The notes: generated by a model from the sequence alone, not told the origin. A stretch of DNA of 9,403 nucleotides from Candidatus Avipropionibacterium avicola (GCA_018715445.1 DVLP01000185.1:1-9403); one strand, 5' to 3'; shown: positions 1 to 6,527, numbered from the stretch's first letter. Made by a program: numbers and translations.

Positions 1-2
1 CC

Positions 3-362
3 GATCTGGCCGAGATCGCCGAGCTGTGCCTGACCGCAGGCCACCGCGCCCTCTTCGTGCACCCCGACGGGATCGGGGTCGCCCTGGTGGAGGAACTGCT
101 CGCCCGCGGGGTGGACATCCCCGGCGAGATGCATGTGGTCAGCTACGACGACGTGTCGGCCACCGCCGGTCCGATCCCGTTGACCGCGGTCGCTCCGGCC
201 AAGGAGGAGCTGGGCTACGAAGCCGTACGGATGGCGCTGCACCAGATCGACGGCAGCACCCGGACCGCGATCCAGAACCTCGCGCTGATGCCTCGGTTGG
301 TGATCCGCGACTCCGCCCCCGCCTGCGAGCCGGTCCCGCCCAGCAGCCCGGATGCTTCGTAG
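3..362 (+). CDS. LacI-family transcriptional regulator, C-terminal part (5' end outside window)
   Basis: Last 119 residues of a LacI/GalR-type repressor, open at the left window edge; the DNA-binding N-terminus is not visible. What remains is the second half of the periplasmic-binding-protein-like effector domain. It shows the family's typical run: a segment with VDIPGEMHVVSYDD, then PLTAVAPAKEELGYEAVRMA, and a closing MPRLVIRDSAP like the usual 'PxLVVRxS' end. Such proteins bind a sugar or related effector and leave or hold a palindromic operator. The stop codon TAG is at 360-362, only 9 nt before the next start. The sugar importer about 3 kb downstream and the LacI-type operator near 6503 are possible targets, but three unrelated genes lie between and nothing visible ties them together. 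The family call is firm; the effector is unknown. Confidence 0.88.
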   Translation, partial: DLAEIAELCLTAGHRALFVHPDGIGVALVEELLARGVDIPGEMHVVSYDDVSATAGPIPLTAVAPAKEELGYEAVRMALHQIDGSTRTAIQNLALMPRLVIRDSAPACEPVPPSSPDAS

Positions 363-365
363 GCT
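360..365 (+). promoter_or_regulatory. Candidate -10 hexamer for a leaderless DUF3097 transcript
   Basis: TAGGCT fits the actinobacterial TANNNT -10 pattern and overlaps the stop codon of the LacI gene. Only 6 nt separate it from the GTG at 372, so a transcript starting at the usual distance would begin at or next to the start codon. No Shine-Dalgarno sequence precedes that GTG. No clear -35 box is visible, so this rests on spacing alone. Confidence 0.3.
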
Positions 366-371
366 GGCCCG

Positions 372-1244
372 GTGACTTTTGACAGGTATGTCGGTGACGT
401 CCTCGCCCCCGGTCGTTCGGTCCGGCCCACCCGGGCCAGCCTCGAGACCGTGGCCGAGAACGGTCTGGTCGTGGAGGACGTGTCGAGCGGCTTCTGCGGT
501 GCCGTGGTCCGTTGCGAGAACGGCCTGGTGGTCCTGGAGGACCGTCACGGCAAGAAGCGCAGCTTTCCTCTGGGGACAGGCTTCTGGGTCGACGGCTCAC
601 CGGTCGACCTGGTCGCCCCGACCCGGCGCAAGGCCGGGCGTGAGGCCATGGGACTGCCACCGACCCGTACGGCCTCGGGATCACGCTGGACCGCGCCGGA
701 GCCGGCCAAGGTGGCCCTGCCGAGCCGGATCTACGTCGAGGGCCGTCATGACGCCGAGCTGGTCGAGAAGGTCTGGGGTGACGACCTGCGCCATGTCGGT
801 GTCGTCGTGGAGTACCTCGGCGGGATCGACGACCTGCCCGGCATCGTCGACGAGTTCGCCCCGGTGGCCGGTCGTCGCCTCGGGGTGCTGGTCGACCACC
901 TCGTGCCGGGCAGCAAGGAGAGCAGGATCGCCGATCAGGTCCGCGGCGGTACCCACGGCGAGTTCGTGATGATCGGCGGGCACCCCTTCATCGACATCTG
1001 GGCCGCGGTGAAGCCGGCCTCGGTCGGGATCGACGGCTGGCCGAACGTCCCCCGTGGAGAGGACTGGAAGTCCGGGACCTGTGCCCGTCTCGGGTGGCCC
1101 CATGCCGACCAGGCCGACATCGCCCGGGTCTGGCAACACATCCTGGGTCGGGTCAGGTCGTGGAACGACCTCGAACGCGCCCTCCTCACCGAGGTGGAGC
1201 GTCTCATCGACTTCGTGACCCAGGACCACCCGGGCGAGGGCTGA
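372..1244 (+). CDS. DUF3097 family protein (possible Toprim-like fold)
   Basis: A 290-residue protein matching my recollection of DUF3097, an uncharacterised family widespread in actinobacteria. The N-terminal third contains GLVVEDVSSGFCGAVV (31-46) and LEDRHGKKRSFPLG (55-68), which looks like a small beta-barrel module. The central part contains SRIYVEGRHDAELVEKVWGD (118-137) and RLGVLVDHLVPGSKESRI (169-186), followed by HPFIDIWAAVKP (204-215). The E-G-x-x-D and hydrophobic-D-x-x-x-x-G elements resemble the two acidic motifs of Toprim domains such as RNase M5. However, the second Asp of the usual DxD is Leu177, so the likeness is my inference. The GTG start fits the family's RYGSDVLA-like beginning (here RYVGDVLAP) and has no Shine-Dalgarno site. 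Length looks full. The gene follows the LacI gene by 9 nt and ends inside a hairpin. Function unknown. Confidence 0.85.
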   Translation: MTFDRYVGDVLAPGRSVRPTRASLETVAENGLVVEDVSSGFCGAVVRCENGLVVLEDRHGKKRSFPLGTGFWVDGSPVDLVAPTRRKAGREAMGLPPTRTASGSRWTAPEPAKVALPSRIYVEGRHDAELVEKVWGDDLRHVGVVVEYLGGIDDLPGIVDEFAPVAGRRLGVLVDHLVPGSKESRIADQVRGGTHGEFVMIGGHPFIDIWAAVKPASVGIDGWPNVPRGEDWKSGTCARLGWPHADQADIARVWQHILGRVRSWNDLERALLTEVERLIDFVTQDHPGEG

Positions 1245-1270
1245 GCACAGCCCCCGGCCGGGTGGTTCTG
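1221..1270 (+). terminator. Compound hairpin between convergent genes, likely bidirectional terminator
   Basis: The outer stem pairs 1221-1233 (CAGGACCACCCGG) with 1258-1270 (CCGGGTGGTTCTG). It has 13 pairs including one G-U. The inner stem pairs 1238-1243 (GGGCTG) with 1248-1253 (CAGCCC) around an AGCA loop. The DUF3097 stop codon (1242-1244) lies in the inner stem and loop. No T-run follows, which is common for terminators in GC-rich actinobacteria. Its position between two convergent genes suits termination in both directions. Confidence 0.65.
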
Positions 1271-1285
1271 GGCGGGTGGTTCTGG
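1260..1285 (+). repeat. Two-copy 12-bp direct repeat
   Basis: GGGTGGTTCTGG occurs at 1260-1271 and again at 1274-1285, with GC between. The first copy supplies the 3' arm of the 1221-1270 hairpin. The second is a spare arm that could pair with most of the same 5' arm. It is probably a local slippage duplication. Confidence 0.75.
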
Positions 1286-1292
1286 ACGACGG

Positions 1293-1892
1293 TCAGCTGT
1301 CGCAGGCGGGCACCTTGTCCCGGTCGGCGCGGACGTACTGGGCGCTCACCCAGTTGCCGCCCGAGAGCAGGTACCAGTCGCGGGAGCCGTCGACGTCGCC
1401 GCCACGGTCGACGCTGCAGACCAGTTCCACCGCGGTGTCGACCGGGATGGTGCCGATCCGGGTGTCGCGGACCGACGGCCCGTTGCGCACGTTGAGGTCA
1501 CCGGTGGTACGGCCCCGGGCGTTGCCCAGGCCGGTGTGACAGGGCTCGACCTCACCGGCATGGCGGACCAGCGTGGCCGAGATCCAGCCCTTGCCGTCGC
1601 TCAGGGCGTACCAGTCGCGGTCCTGGTCCGGACCGACCGGGCTGCCCGGCGACACGCAGGCGATGTCGACGTCGGTGCCTGCGGGGTAGATCTTGCTGAT
1701 CCCGGCGCTGGTGCCCGGTGCGGTACGGATGTTGGCATCGGCGATCACGCGCGGCAGATCGTCCTGCGGCGCTGCCTGGGCCATGCCGGCCCCGGACGCG
1801 GCGACGGCGGCGGCCATGCCGGCCGCCATCAGGCCTCCGGCCGCCCTGCGGGCGAGGGTGCGGGTCGTGGCGCGAGTCGTGCTGCGGGTCAT
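1293..1892 (-). CDS. Secreted protein with two SH3b-like repeats
   Basis: A 199-residue exported protein. Residues 1-40 form a signal peptide: a basic start with several Arg, including the pair at 15-16, then an Ala/Gly-rich hydrophobic core and a likely cleavage after AQA (38-40). The mature part has two similar bacterial SH3 modules, about 48-118 and 130-197. Each starts with an N-[IV]-R-x-[AG]-P type strand (NIRTAP, NVRNGP), continues to DWYxL and W-[IV]-S-A, and ends in Cys. Cysteines 79/118 and 159/197 sit at equivalent places, suggesting one disulfide per module. Such domains usually bind cell-wall peptides, but no catalytic domain is present, so a binding or envelope role is only inferred. 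The ATG at 1892 is chosen over an in-frame upstream ATG at 1937 because of the Shine-Dalgarno site and because the signal peptide starts cleanly there. It lies downstream of hemW on the same strand, 105 nt away. Confidence 0.82.
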   Translation of the reverse strand: MTRSTTRATTRTLARRAAGGLMAAGMAAAVAASGAGMAQAAPQDDLPRVIADANIRTAPGTSAGISKIYPAGTDVDIACVSPGSPVGPDQDRDWYALSDGKGWISATLVRHAGEVEPCHTGLGNARGRTTGDLNVRNGPSVRDTRIGTIPVDTAVELVCSVDRGGDVDGSRDWYLLSGGNWVSAQYVRADRDKVPACDS

Positions 1893-1900
1893 GATCAGTA

Positions 1901-1906
1901 CCTCTC
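1901..1906 (-). promoter_or_regulatory. Shine-Dalgarno site fixing the start of the SH3b protein
   Basis: GAGAGG on the minus strand lies 8 nt before the ATG at 1892-1890. This supports that start over the in-frame ATG at 1937, which would add 15 residues in front of the signal peptide. Confidence 0.7.
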
Positions 1907-1908
1907 GT

Positions 1909-1943
1909 TGTCCGGTCGGTTGGTGAGGGCCTCTCACCGGACA
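1909..1943 (-). promoter_or_regulatory. Dyad/hairpin in the leader of the SH3b gene
   Basis: Read on the minus strand, TGTCCGG (1943-1937) pairs perfectly with CCGGACA (1915-1909). Within it, GGTGAG (1938-1933) can pair with CTCACC (1927-1922) around a 5-nt loop; the two stems share 2 bases. The 3' side ends only 2 nt before the Shine-Dalgarno site at 1906-1901. It could be a structured 5' untranslated region affecting ribosome access, or a protein-binding dyad near the promoter. Sequence alone cannot decide, and no clear -10 box was found upstream. Confidence 0.5.
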
Positions 1944-1947
1944 TACG

Positions 1948-1965
1948 CCTGGGCCGCAGCCCGGG
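1948..1965 (-). terminator. Weak hairpin after hemW, possible terminator
   Basis: CCTGGGC (1948-1954) and GCCCGGG (1959-1965) form a short GC stem around a 4-nt loop, about 33 nt past the hemW stop. On the minus-strand RNA one pair is a mismatch and no T-run follows, so termination here is uncertain. Transcripts may read through into the SH3b gene. Confidence 0.25.
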
Positions 1966-1997
1966 TTGCATCGATTTCTCGTGCAGCCGGATCAGGG

Positions 1998-3215
1998 TCA
2001 GTCGAGCAGGTCGCGCACGATGCCGTCGGCGAGTAGCCGCCCGGCCAGGGTGAGCCGCAGGTGTCCGTCGACCACCTGGGCCCGACCTGCCGCGACATGG
2101 GCCGCCACCCGGGCCCGTTCGCTGGTGGTGAGCACGTCCAGGTCCAGGCCCTCGGCCAGACGCAACTGCAACATCACCTGCTCGACCCGGCGGGTTTCAG
2201 CGTCGAGGGTCTCGCGGCCCTGGGCCGGCGACACGTCCTCGGCCAGCCTTGCGGCCCACGCGGCGGGGTGACGCACGTTCCACCAGCGCACTCCCCCGAC
2301 GTGGCTGTGGGCACCGGGCCCAACACCCCACCAGTGACCACCGCGCCAGTAGGCCAGGTTGTGGCGGCACCGGTCGGCCTCGGACCGGGCCCAGTTGCTC
2401 ACCTCGTAGGCCGACATCTGTTGGGACACAAGGGTTTCCTCGGCCTGCAGGTAGCGCTCGGCATGGACGTCGTCGTCGATGTCGGCGAGCTCGCCTCGGC
2501 GGACCTGGCGGGCCAGGCGGGTGCCCTCCTCCACGATCAGGCTGTAGGCGCTGATGTGGTCGGGCCGGCAGGCCAGGGCGGCATCGAGGCTGCGCTGCCA
2601 GTCCTGCTCGCTCTCCCCCGGCGACCCGTAGATCAGGTCGAGGCTGATCGAGGCGAACCCGGCGGCGCGGGCCTGCTCGACCACCTCGTCCACCCGTCCC
2701 GGGGTGTGCTGGCGCTCCAGCACCTGCAGGACGTGCGGCACCGCCGACTGCATCCCGAAGGAGATCCGGGTGAACCCGCCGGCCACCAGCCGGTCCAGAT
2801 CGGCGCGCGTGACCGACTCCGGGTTGGACTCGGTGGTGACCTCGGCCCCGGGCTCCAGCCCGAAACGCTGGTCGATGTCGGCCAGGATCCGTACCAGGTC
2901 CTCGGCCGGCAGCAGGGTCGGCGTCCCACCGCCGAAGAAGACCGTGCCGACCGGCGGCGTGGTGCCCAGCACCCGGGCCGCCAGGTCGAGCTCGGTCCGT
3001 ACCGCCTCGGCATAGCTGTCGCGACTCGCACCGGGCTCGCTGCCCAGCTCGCTGGCGGTGTAGGTGTTGAAGTCGCAGTAGCCGCAGCGGGTACGGCAGA
3101 ACGGGACGTGCACGTAGACCGAGAAGGTGCCGTCGGCGAGCTCACCCAGCGCGGCCGCCGGGAGTCGACCGTCGGCCGGGGCCGGGTCACCGTCGGGGGG
3201 CTGGGAGGGGCTCAC
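1998..3215 (-). CDS. hemW: HemW, radical SAM haem chaperone (coproporphyrinogen III oxidase-like)
   Basis: A 405-residue protein of the HemN/HemW radical SAM family. The cluster-binding motif C-x3-C-x2-C is at residues 40, 44 and 47 (VPFCRTRCGYCDF). The residue after Cys47 is Asp and then Phe; the extra Cys of true HemN oxidases is absent, which favours HemW. GGGTP (95-99) is the SAM-binding strand. HNLAYW (285-290) matches the HNxxYW haem-binding signature of HemW. The C-terminus carries the usual winged-helix-like HemN C domain ending in LLADGIVRDLLD. HemW is thought to deliver haem to respiratory enzymes, not to make it; older annotations call it an oxygen-independent coproporphyrinogen oxidase. 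The GTG at 3215 is preferred to one at 3236 because the protein then begins VSPSQPPDGDPAPADG, like actinobacterial relatives as I recall them, and because a -10-like hexamer lies between the two. No Shine-Dalgarno site is visible. Confidence 0.92.
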   Translation of the reverse strand: MSPSQPPDGDPAPADGRLPAAALGELADGTFSVYVHVPFCRTRCGYCDFNTYTASELGSEPGASRDSYAEAVRTELDLAARVLGTTPPVGTVFFGGGTPTLLPAEDLVRILADIDQRFGLEPGAEVTTESNPESVTRADLDRLVAGGFTRISFGMQSAVPHVLQVLERQHTPGRVDEVVEQARAAGFASISLDLIYGSPGESEQDWQRSLDAALACRPDHISAYSLIVEEGTRLARQVRRGELADIDDDVHAERYLQAEETLVSQQMSAYEVSNWARSEADRCRHNLAYWRGGHWWGVGPGAHSHVGGVRWWNVRHPAAWAARLAEDVSPAQGRETLDAETRRVEQVMLQLRLAEGLDLDVLTTSERARVAAHVAAGRAQVVDGHLRLTLAGRLLADGIVRDLLD

Positions 3216-3223
3216 GCAGCGAC

Positions 3224-3229
3224 ACTGTA
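3224..3229 (-). promoter_or_regulatory. Candidate -10 hexamer for a leaderless hemW transcript
   Basis: TACAGT on the minus strand lies 8 nt before the hemW GTG at 3215. This would place the transcription start at or next to the start codon. No good -35 box or ribosome binding site is seen. It shares the 70-bp divergent space with the importer promoter. Confidence 0.3.
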
Positions 3230-3271
3230 GACCCACCGCCGGACATCACCGCTCGTGGTAGAAAATTCAAT

Positions 3272-3277
3272 TAGGCT
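3272..3277 (+). promoter_or_regulatory. Candidate -10 hexamer for a leaderless ABC importer transcript
   Basis: TAGGCT lies 8 nt before the GTG at 3286. It follows an unusually AT-rich stretch at 3259-3273 that contains the small dyad AATTCAATT (3264-3272). No Shine-Dalgarno site precedes the GTG. No TGNAANCGNTTNCA-like operator is present in the 70 bp between hemW and this gene. Confidence 0.33.
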
Positions 3278-3285
3278 CCGTCGTT

Positions 3286-4188
3286 GTGAACCGTCCGCGC
3301 CGCCGACCCGGCAGCCCCTCCCGCAGCAGGGACGCCCCTGCTGCGTGGCTGCTGTTGGCGCCCAGTCTGGCCGGGGTCACGGCCTTCCTGGTGCTGCCGA
3401 TCCTGGTGGTGATCTGGCTCAGCCTGAATCGCTGGGACCTGTTGGCTCCGATGAAGTTCGTCGGACTGTCCAACTGGACCGACGTCCTGACCACCCCCGC
3501 GTTCGGGCACTCGCTGCTGGTCACCGTCTGCTTCGTGCTGATGGTGATCCCGCTCCAGACCGCACTCGGGCTGTTGATGGCGTTGCTGTTGGGCCGCGGC
3601 CTGCCCGGCTCGGCGCTGTTCCGGGTGATCTACGTGATCCCGTGGGTCTGCGCCCCGCTCGCCCTCGGTGTGGTGTGGAAGTGGATCTTCGCCCCGTACG
3701 GCGGTGCGATGAATGCCCTGCTGGGCACCGACATCGAATGGCTGACCAGCCCGTCGCTGGTGCTGCCCGTGATCGCCGCAGTCAGCATCTGGTCCCAGGT
3801 CGGCTACGTCACGCTGTTCTTCGTCGCGGGCCTGGCCGGGATCCCACCGCAGATCCTCGAGGCGGCCGCGTTGGACGGGGCCGGCCCCTGGCAGACCCTG
3901 TGGCGGGTCCAGCTGCCCCTGCTCGGCCCGACGATGTTCTTCGTGCTGGTGACCGGGGTGATCTCCAGCTTCCAGGCCTTCGACCAGATCTACGCCCTGG
4001 CCCCGAACGGTGGCCCGCAGGGCGCCAGTGACGTGATCGCGGCGCGGATCTACTTCCAGGCCTTCGGTGGGGCGTTCGACCTGGGCCGGGCCTCGGTGAT
4101 GGCGATCGTGCTGTTCGTCGTGCTGATCGTGGTGACGGTGCTGCAGCAGCGATTCTTTGCGAAGCGAGTGGTCTATGACCTCTCCTGA
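3286..4188 (+). CDS. Carbohydrate ABC transporter permease, MalF/UgpA type
   Basis: A 300-residue inner-membrane permease of the CUT1 sugar importers. About six hydrophobic segments are visible, beginning at roughly residues 20-46, 77-103, 112-135, 157-182, 212-232 and 270-287. The ATPase-contacting EAA loop is clear: EAAALDGAGPWQTLWRV (192-208) followed by QLPLLGP. FVGLSNW (58-64) near the N-terminus is typical of this family. It should pair with the next gene's product to form the membrane channel, with the lipoprotein encoded after that feeding substrate from outside. The second permease starts 14 nt before this gene ends, indicating translational coupling. The GTG start has no ribosome binding site; a leaderless start is suspected. 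The substrate cannot be read from the sequence; an oligosaccharide, polyol or glycerol-phosphate-like solute would all fit. Confidence 0.93.
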   Translation: MNRPRRRPGSPSRSRDAPAAWLLLAPSLAGVTAFLVLPILVVIWLSLNRWDLLAPMKFVGLSNWTDVLTTPAFGHSLLVTVCFVLMVIPLQTALGLLMALLLGRGLPGSALFRVIYVIPWVCAPLALGVVWKWIFAPYGGAMNALLGTDIEWLTSPSLVLPVIAAVSIWSQVGYVTLFFVAGLAGIPPQILEAAALDGAGPWQTLWRVQLPLLGPTMFFVLVTGVISSFQAFDQIYALAPNGGPQGASDVIAARIYFQAFGGAFDLGRASVMAIVLFVVLIVVTVLQQRFFAKRVVYDLS

Positions 4189-5047
4189 CACTTCCCTGCC
4201 CACCCCACCGTTGTGGGAGCGCCAGCGTCGCCGGCTGCCGGCCACGATCGTGGTGTACGCCGTGCTGCTGTTCGGCGCGGTGATCACCCTGGCCCCCTTC
4301 GCCTTCAGCCTGATGACCGCGCTGAAGACGCCCAGCCAGTTCGCCTCGACCTCACCGCTGTCGTGGCCGGCCCCACCCACCGGGGAGAACTTCTCCGGCC
4401 TGTTCGGTGCCCACGGCTTCGTCTCACCGGTGGCGGTCACCGCCCAGGTGGTCGCGGTGGTCCTGATCGGGCAGTTGTTCTTCTCGATCCTGGCGGCCTT
4501 CGCCTTCGCCCGTCTGGAGTTCGTCGGGCGCGACGTGCTGTTCTGGATCTACCTGGCCACCATGATGGTCCCGCAGGTCGTCACGGTGATCCCGCTGTAC
4601 GTGATGTTCACCGAGATCGGGCTGCGCAACACCTTCTGGGCCCTGATCCTGCCGTTCCTGTTCGGCTCGCCGTACGCGGTCTTCCTGCTGCGGGAGTACT
4701 TCCGCGCCATCCCCGAGGACCTGGTCGCCGCGGCCCGGATCGACGGAGCCTCCACCTGGCAGATCCTGTGGCTGATCATCGTGCCCCTGTCGCGCCCGAT
4801 CATCGCGACCCTGGCCGTGATCACCGTGGTCACCCACTGGAACAACTTCATGTGGCCGTTGATCATCACCACCGGTCCGGACTGGCAGGTGATCACGGTC
4901 GCCACCGCGGCCCTGCAAGGTCAGTACAACGCCAACTGGACCCTGGTGATGGCCGCCACCACCACGGCGATGGCGCCGTTGTTGATCCTGTTCGCGATCT
5001 TCCAACGCACCGTCGTCAACTCGATCTCGCTCACCGGCTTCAAGTGA
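4175..5047 (+). CDS. Carbohydrate ABC transporter permease, MalG/UgpE type
   Basis: A 290-residue partner permease of the CUT1 importer. Hydrophobic segments begin near residues 22-48, 86-112, 120-145, 153-173, 196-220 and 255-278. The EAA loop is EDLVAAARIDGASTWQILW (181-199) followed by IIVPLSRP, and the C-terminus SISLTGFK is typical for MalG-like proteins. The ATG at 4175 is chosen; it overlaps the end of the first permease by 14 nt, so translation is probably coupled. A TTG at 4157 in the same frame would only add six residues. No strong Shine-Dalgarno site lies before either, which fits re-initiation. The binding-protein gene starts 31 nt after the stop. Confidence 0.93.
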   Translation: MTSPDTSLPTPPLWERQRRRLPATIVVYAVLLFGAVITLAPFAFSLMTALKTPSQFASTSPLSWPAPPTGENFSGLFGAHGFVSPVAVTAQVVAVVLIGQLFFSILAAFAFARLEFVGRDVLFWIYLATMMVPQVVTVIPLYVMFTEIGLRNTFWALILPFLFGSPYAVFLLREYFRAIPEDLVAAARIDGASTWQILWLIIVPLSRPIIATLAVITVVTHWNNFMWPLIITTGPDWQVITVATAALQGQYNANWTLVMAATTTAMAPLLILFAIFQRTVVNSISLTGFK

Positions 5048-5064
5048 TCCGGTGACCGCACCAC

Positions 5065-5070
5065 AGGAGG
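5065..5070 (+). promoter_or_regulatory. Shine-Dalgarno site fixing the binding-protein start
   Basis: A consensus AGGAGG lies 8 nt before the ATG at 5079. An ATG at 5073 is only 2 nt away, and a GTG at 5052 lies before the site, so 5079 is the start. It is the strongest ribosome site in the window, which fits the high binding-protein to permease ratio common for these systems. Confidence 0.85.
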
Positions 5071-5078
5071 AAATGCTC

Positions 5079-6473
5079 ATGTTCACACCAACCACACCCG
5101 ACTCCGTCCTCGGCCGTGGGCTGTCGCGGCGCCACCTGCTGGCCTCGGCCGCCGGTGGTCTGGCCGTCGCCGGTCTGGCCGCCTGCTCCCCTGCCCAGCA
5201 GGGTGAGCAGGGCCCCGGCGGCGGCAGCAGCGGATCCGGAGGCGGTGTCTCCGGCAAGGTCACCGTCCGGCTGTGGGACGAGCAGGTCCAGGCCGCCTAC
5301 GACGAAGGCTTCGCCGCGCTGATGGACAAGACGCCCGGACTCGAGGTCTCCACCGTGCTGGTGCCCTGGGACGACTACTTCACCAAGCTGCGCACCGATG
5401 TCGGCAGCGGTGACGGTGACGACATCTTCATGATGAACAGCTCCTACATCCAGCCGTACATCACCAACGACCTGCTGCTGGAGATCGGCAGCGACTTCGA
5501 CGACCTGCGCGGTGACTGGATCGAGCCGGCCATCGAGCAGTACTCGCAGCAGGACGTCCTGTACGGGGTCCCGCAGCTGACCGACGGTGGCATCGGGGTC
5601 TACTACAACGAGGAACTGCTGGCCAACGCCGGCGTGACCCCCGACGAGGTCGACGCCCTCACCTGGGGCGGTTCCTCCGACAGCTACATCCAGCTCGCCC
5701 AGAAGCTCACCCAGGACAAGTCCGGCACCTGGGGCGACGAGTCCGGCTTCAACGGGTCCAAGCCGGCCCAGTGGGGATCCTCGGCCGCACAGGACCTGCA
5801 GGGCATCTACTACAACTTCCTGGGATCGGCCGGTGGCCAGTTCCAGGACGAGAACGGCAAGTTCATCTTCGCCAGCCCCGAGGGCGAGACGGCCTTCGGC
5901 TACCTCGTCGACCTGATCAACAAGTACAAGGTGGCCCCGGCCGCCTCCAACACCAACGACAACGGCGACTTCGTCCGTGACCAGTTCCTGCAGGGCAAGG
6001 TGGCGACCTTCCAGTCCGGCATCTACAACCTCAAGAACATCGCCGACGGCGCGAAGTTCAAGTGGGGCATCGTGCACATCCCGACCGGACCCCAGGGTCG
6101 GGTCTCGGTGGTCAACAACGTCATCGTGTGCGGCAACGCCGCCACCAAGAACGCGGAGGCCACCACCGAGGTGCTGCGCTGGCTCGGGTCGGCCGAGGGT
6201 GCCTCGTACATCGGCAAGAGCGGCGCGGCCCTGCCGGCCGTGACCGGCGCCCAGCAGTCCTTCACCGACTTCTGGGCCGAGGAGGGTGTCGACCCCTCGA
6301 TCTTCGCCGAGCAGGGCCAGGGCGACTCGATCGGTGCTCCCACCGGGGAGAACTACAACGCCGCCTTCGCCGCCTGGAAGCCGCACTTCGACGAGATGTT
6401 CCTGGGCCGGACCCCGGTGGCCGAGGCACTGGCGGCCGCTCAGGAAGCAGCCAACGCCGAGATCGACGGCTGA
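5079..6473 (+). CDS. Extracellular sugar-binding lipoprotein of the ABC importer (SBP family 1)
   Basis: A 464-residue solute-binding protein. The N-terminus has a twin-arginine motif SRRHLL (16-21), a hydrophobic stretch, and a lipobox LAAC with the lipidated Cys at residue 36. This predicts Tat export and anchoring to the outer face of the membrane. Residues 40-60 are a Gly/Ser/Gln-rich flexible tether. The remainder looks like a type 1 sugar-binding fold: VTVRLWDEQVQAAYDEGF near the start, TDGGIGVYYNEELLANAGV in the hinge region, and a late segment with KSGAALPAVTGAQ. Aromatic residues are frequent, as expected for stacking on sugar rings. It is third in the operon after two permeases. No ABC ATPase gene follows; such importers often use a shared MsmK/UgpC-like ATPase encoded elsewhere. 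The substrate is not identifiable. Confidence 0.93.
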   Translation: MFTPTTPDSVLGRGLSRRHLLASAAGGLAVAGLAACSPAQQGEQGPGGGSSGSGGGVSGKVTVRLWDEQVQAAYDEGFAALMDKTPGLEVSTVLVPWDDYFTKLRTDVGSGDGDDIFMMNSSYIQPYITNDLLLEIGSDFDDLRGDWIEPAIEQYSQQDVLYGVPQLTDGGIGVYYNEELLANAGVTPDEVDALTWGGSSDSYIQLAQKLTQDKSGTWGDESGFNGSKPAQWGSSAAQDLQGIYYNFLGSAGGQFQDENGKFIFASPEGETAFGYLVDLINKYKVAPAASNTNDNGDFVRDQFLQGKVATFQSGIYNLKNIADGAKFKWGIVHIPTGPQGRVSVVNNVIVCGNAATKNAEATTEVLRWLGSAEGASYIGKSGAALPAVTGAQQSFTDFWAEEGVDPSIFAEQGQGDSIGAPTGENYNAAFAAWKPHFDEMFLGRTPVAEALAAAQEAANAEIDG

Positions 6474-6501
6474 GTCCGTTCACGGTGTGGGGTTGCCGTG
6501 G

Positions 6502-6515
6502 CGCAATCGCTTGCA
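6502..6515 (+). promoter_or_regulatory. LacI/CcpA-family type operator
   Basis: CGCAATCGCTTGCA matches the LacI-family consensus TGNAANCGNTTNCA at all fixed positions except the first. Its core GCAA-N-CG-N-TTGC (6503-6514) is a perfect dyad with the central CG typical of this family. An extra TTGC half-site lies at 6493-6496. The dyad sits just upstream of a TANNNT hexamer and 66 nt before the Gfo/Idh start, where a bound repressor would block RNA polymerase. Which regulator binds is unknown; the LacI-family gene cut at the left edge is one candidate. Confidence 0.6.
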
Positions 6516-6521
6516 CGCTGC

Positions 6522-6527
6522 TACCGT
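6522..6527 (+). promoter_or_regulatory. Candidate -10 hexamer for the Gfo/Idh gene
   Basis: TACCGT fits TANNNT and lies 7 nt after the operator-like dyad. It would start transcription near 6533-6535 and give a leader of about 47 nt with a good Shine-Dalgarno site. No clear -35 box is seen; the operator covers that region. Confidence 0.35.

Noticed and set aside
1893..1937. N-terminal extension of the SH3b protein to the ATG at 1937
   Set aside because: The later ATG has a well-placed GAGAGG and begins a normal signal peptide; the extension would run through the leader dyad.
1966..1986. Possible operator TGCATCGATTTC with distant TGCA repeats near the hemW 3' end
   Set aside because: Only the central ATCGAT is palindromic, the flanks do not match, and it lies between a gene end and a leader where chance matches are likely.
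2061..3230. A 389-codon open frame on the + strand opposite hemW
   Set aside because: Antisense to a complete HemW; low-complexity Gly/Val/Arg/His composition and no family likeness.
3216..3285. LacI-type operator in front of the importer
   Set aside because: I looked for GCAA/TTGC or CG-centred dyads in the 70-bp divergent space and found only the short AATTCAATT dyad, which does not fit the family pattern.
3271..4440. A 389-codon open frame on the - strand opposite the permeases
   Set aside because: His/Gln/Arg/Asp-rich product typical of the reverse complement of membrane-protein codons; no plausible function.
5040..6386. A 448-codon open frame on the - strand opposite the binding protein
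   Set aside because: Val/Gly/Leu-rich shadow of a clear lipoprotein gene; no signal peptide, domain or ribosome site.
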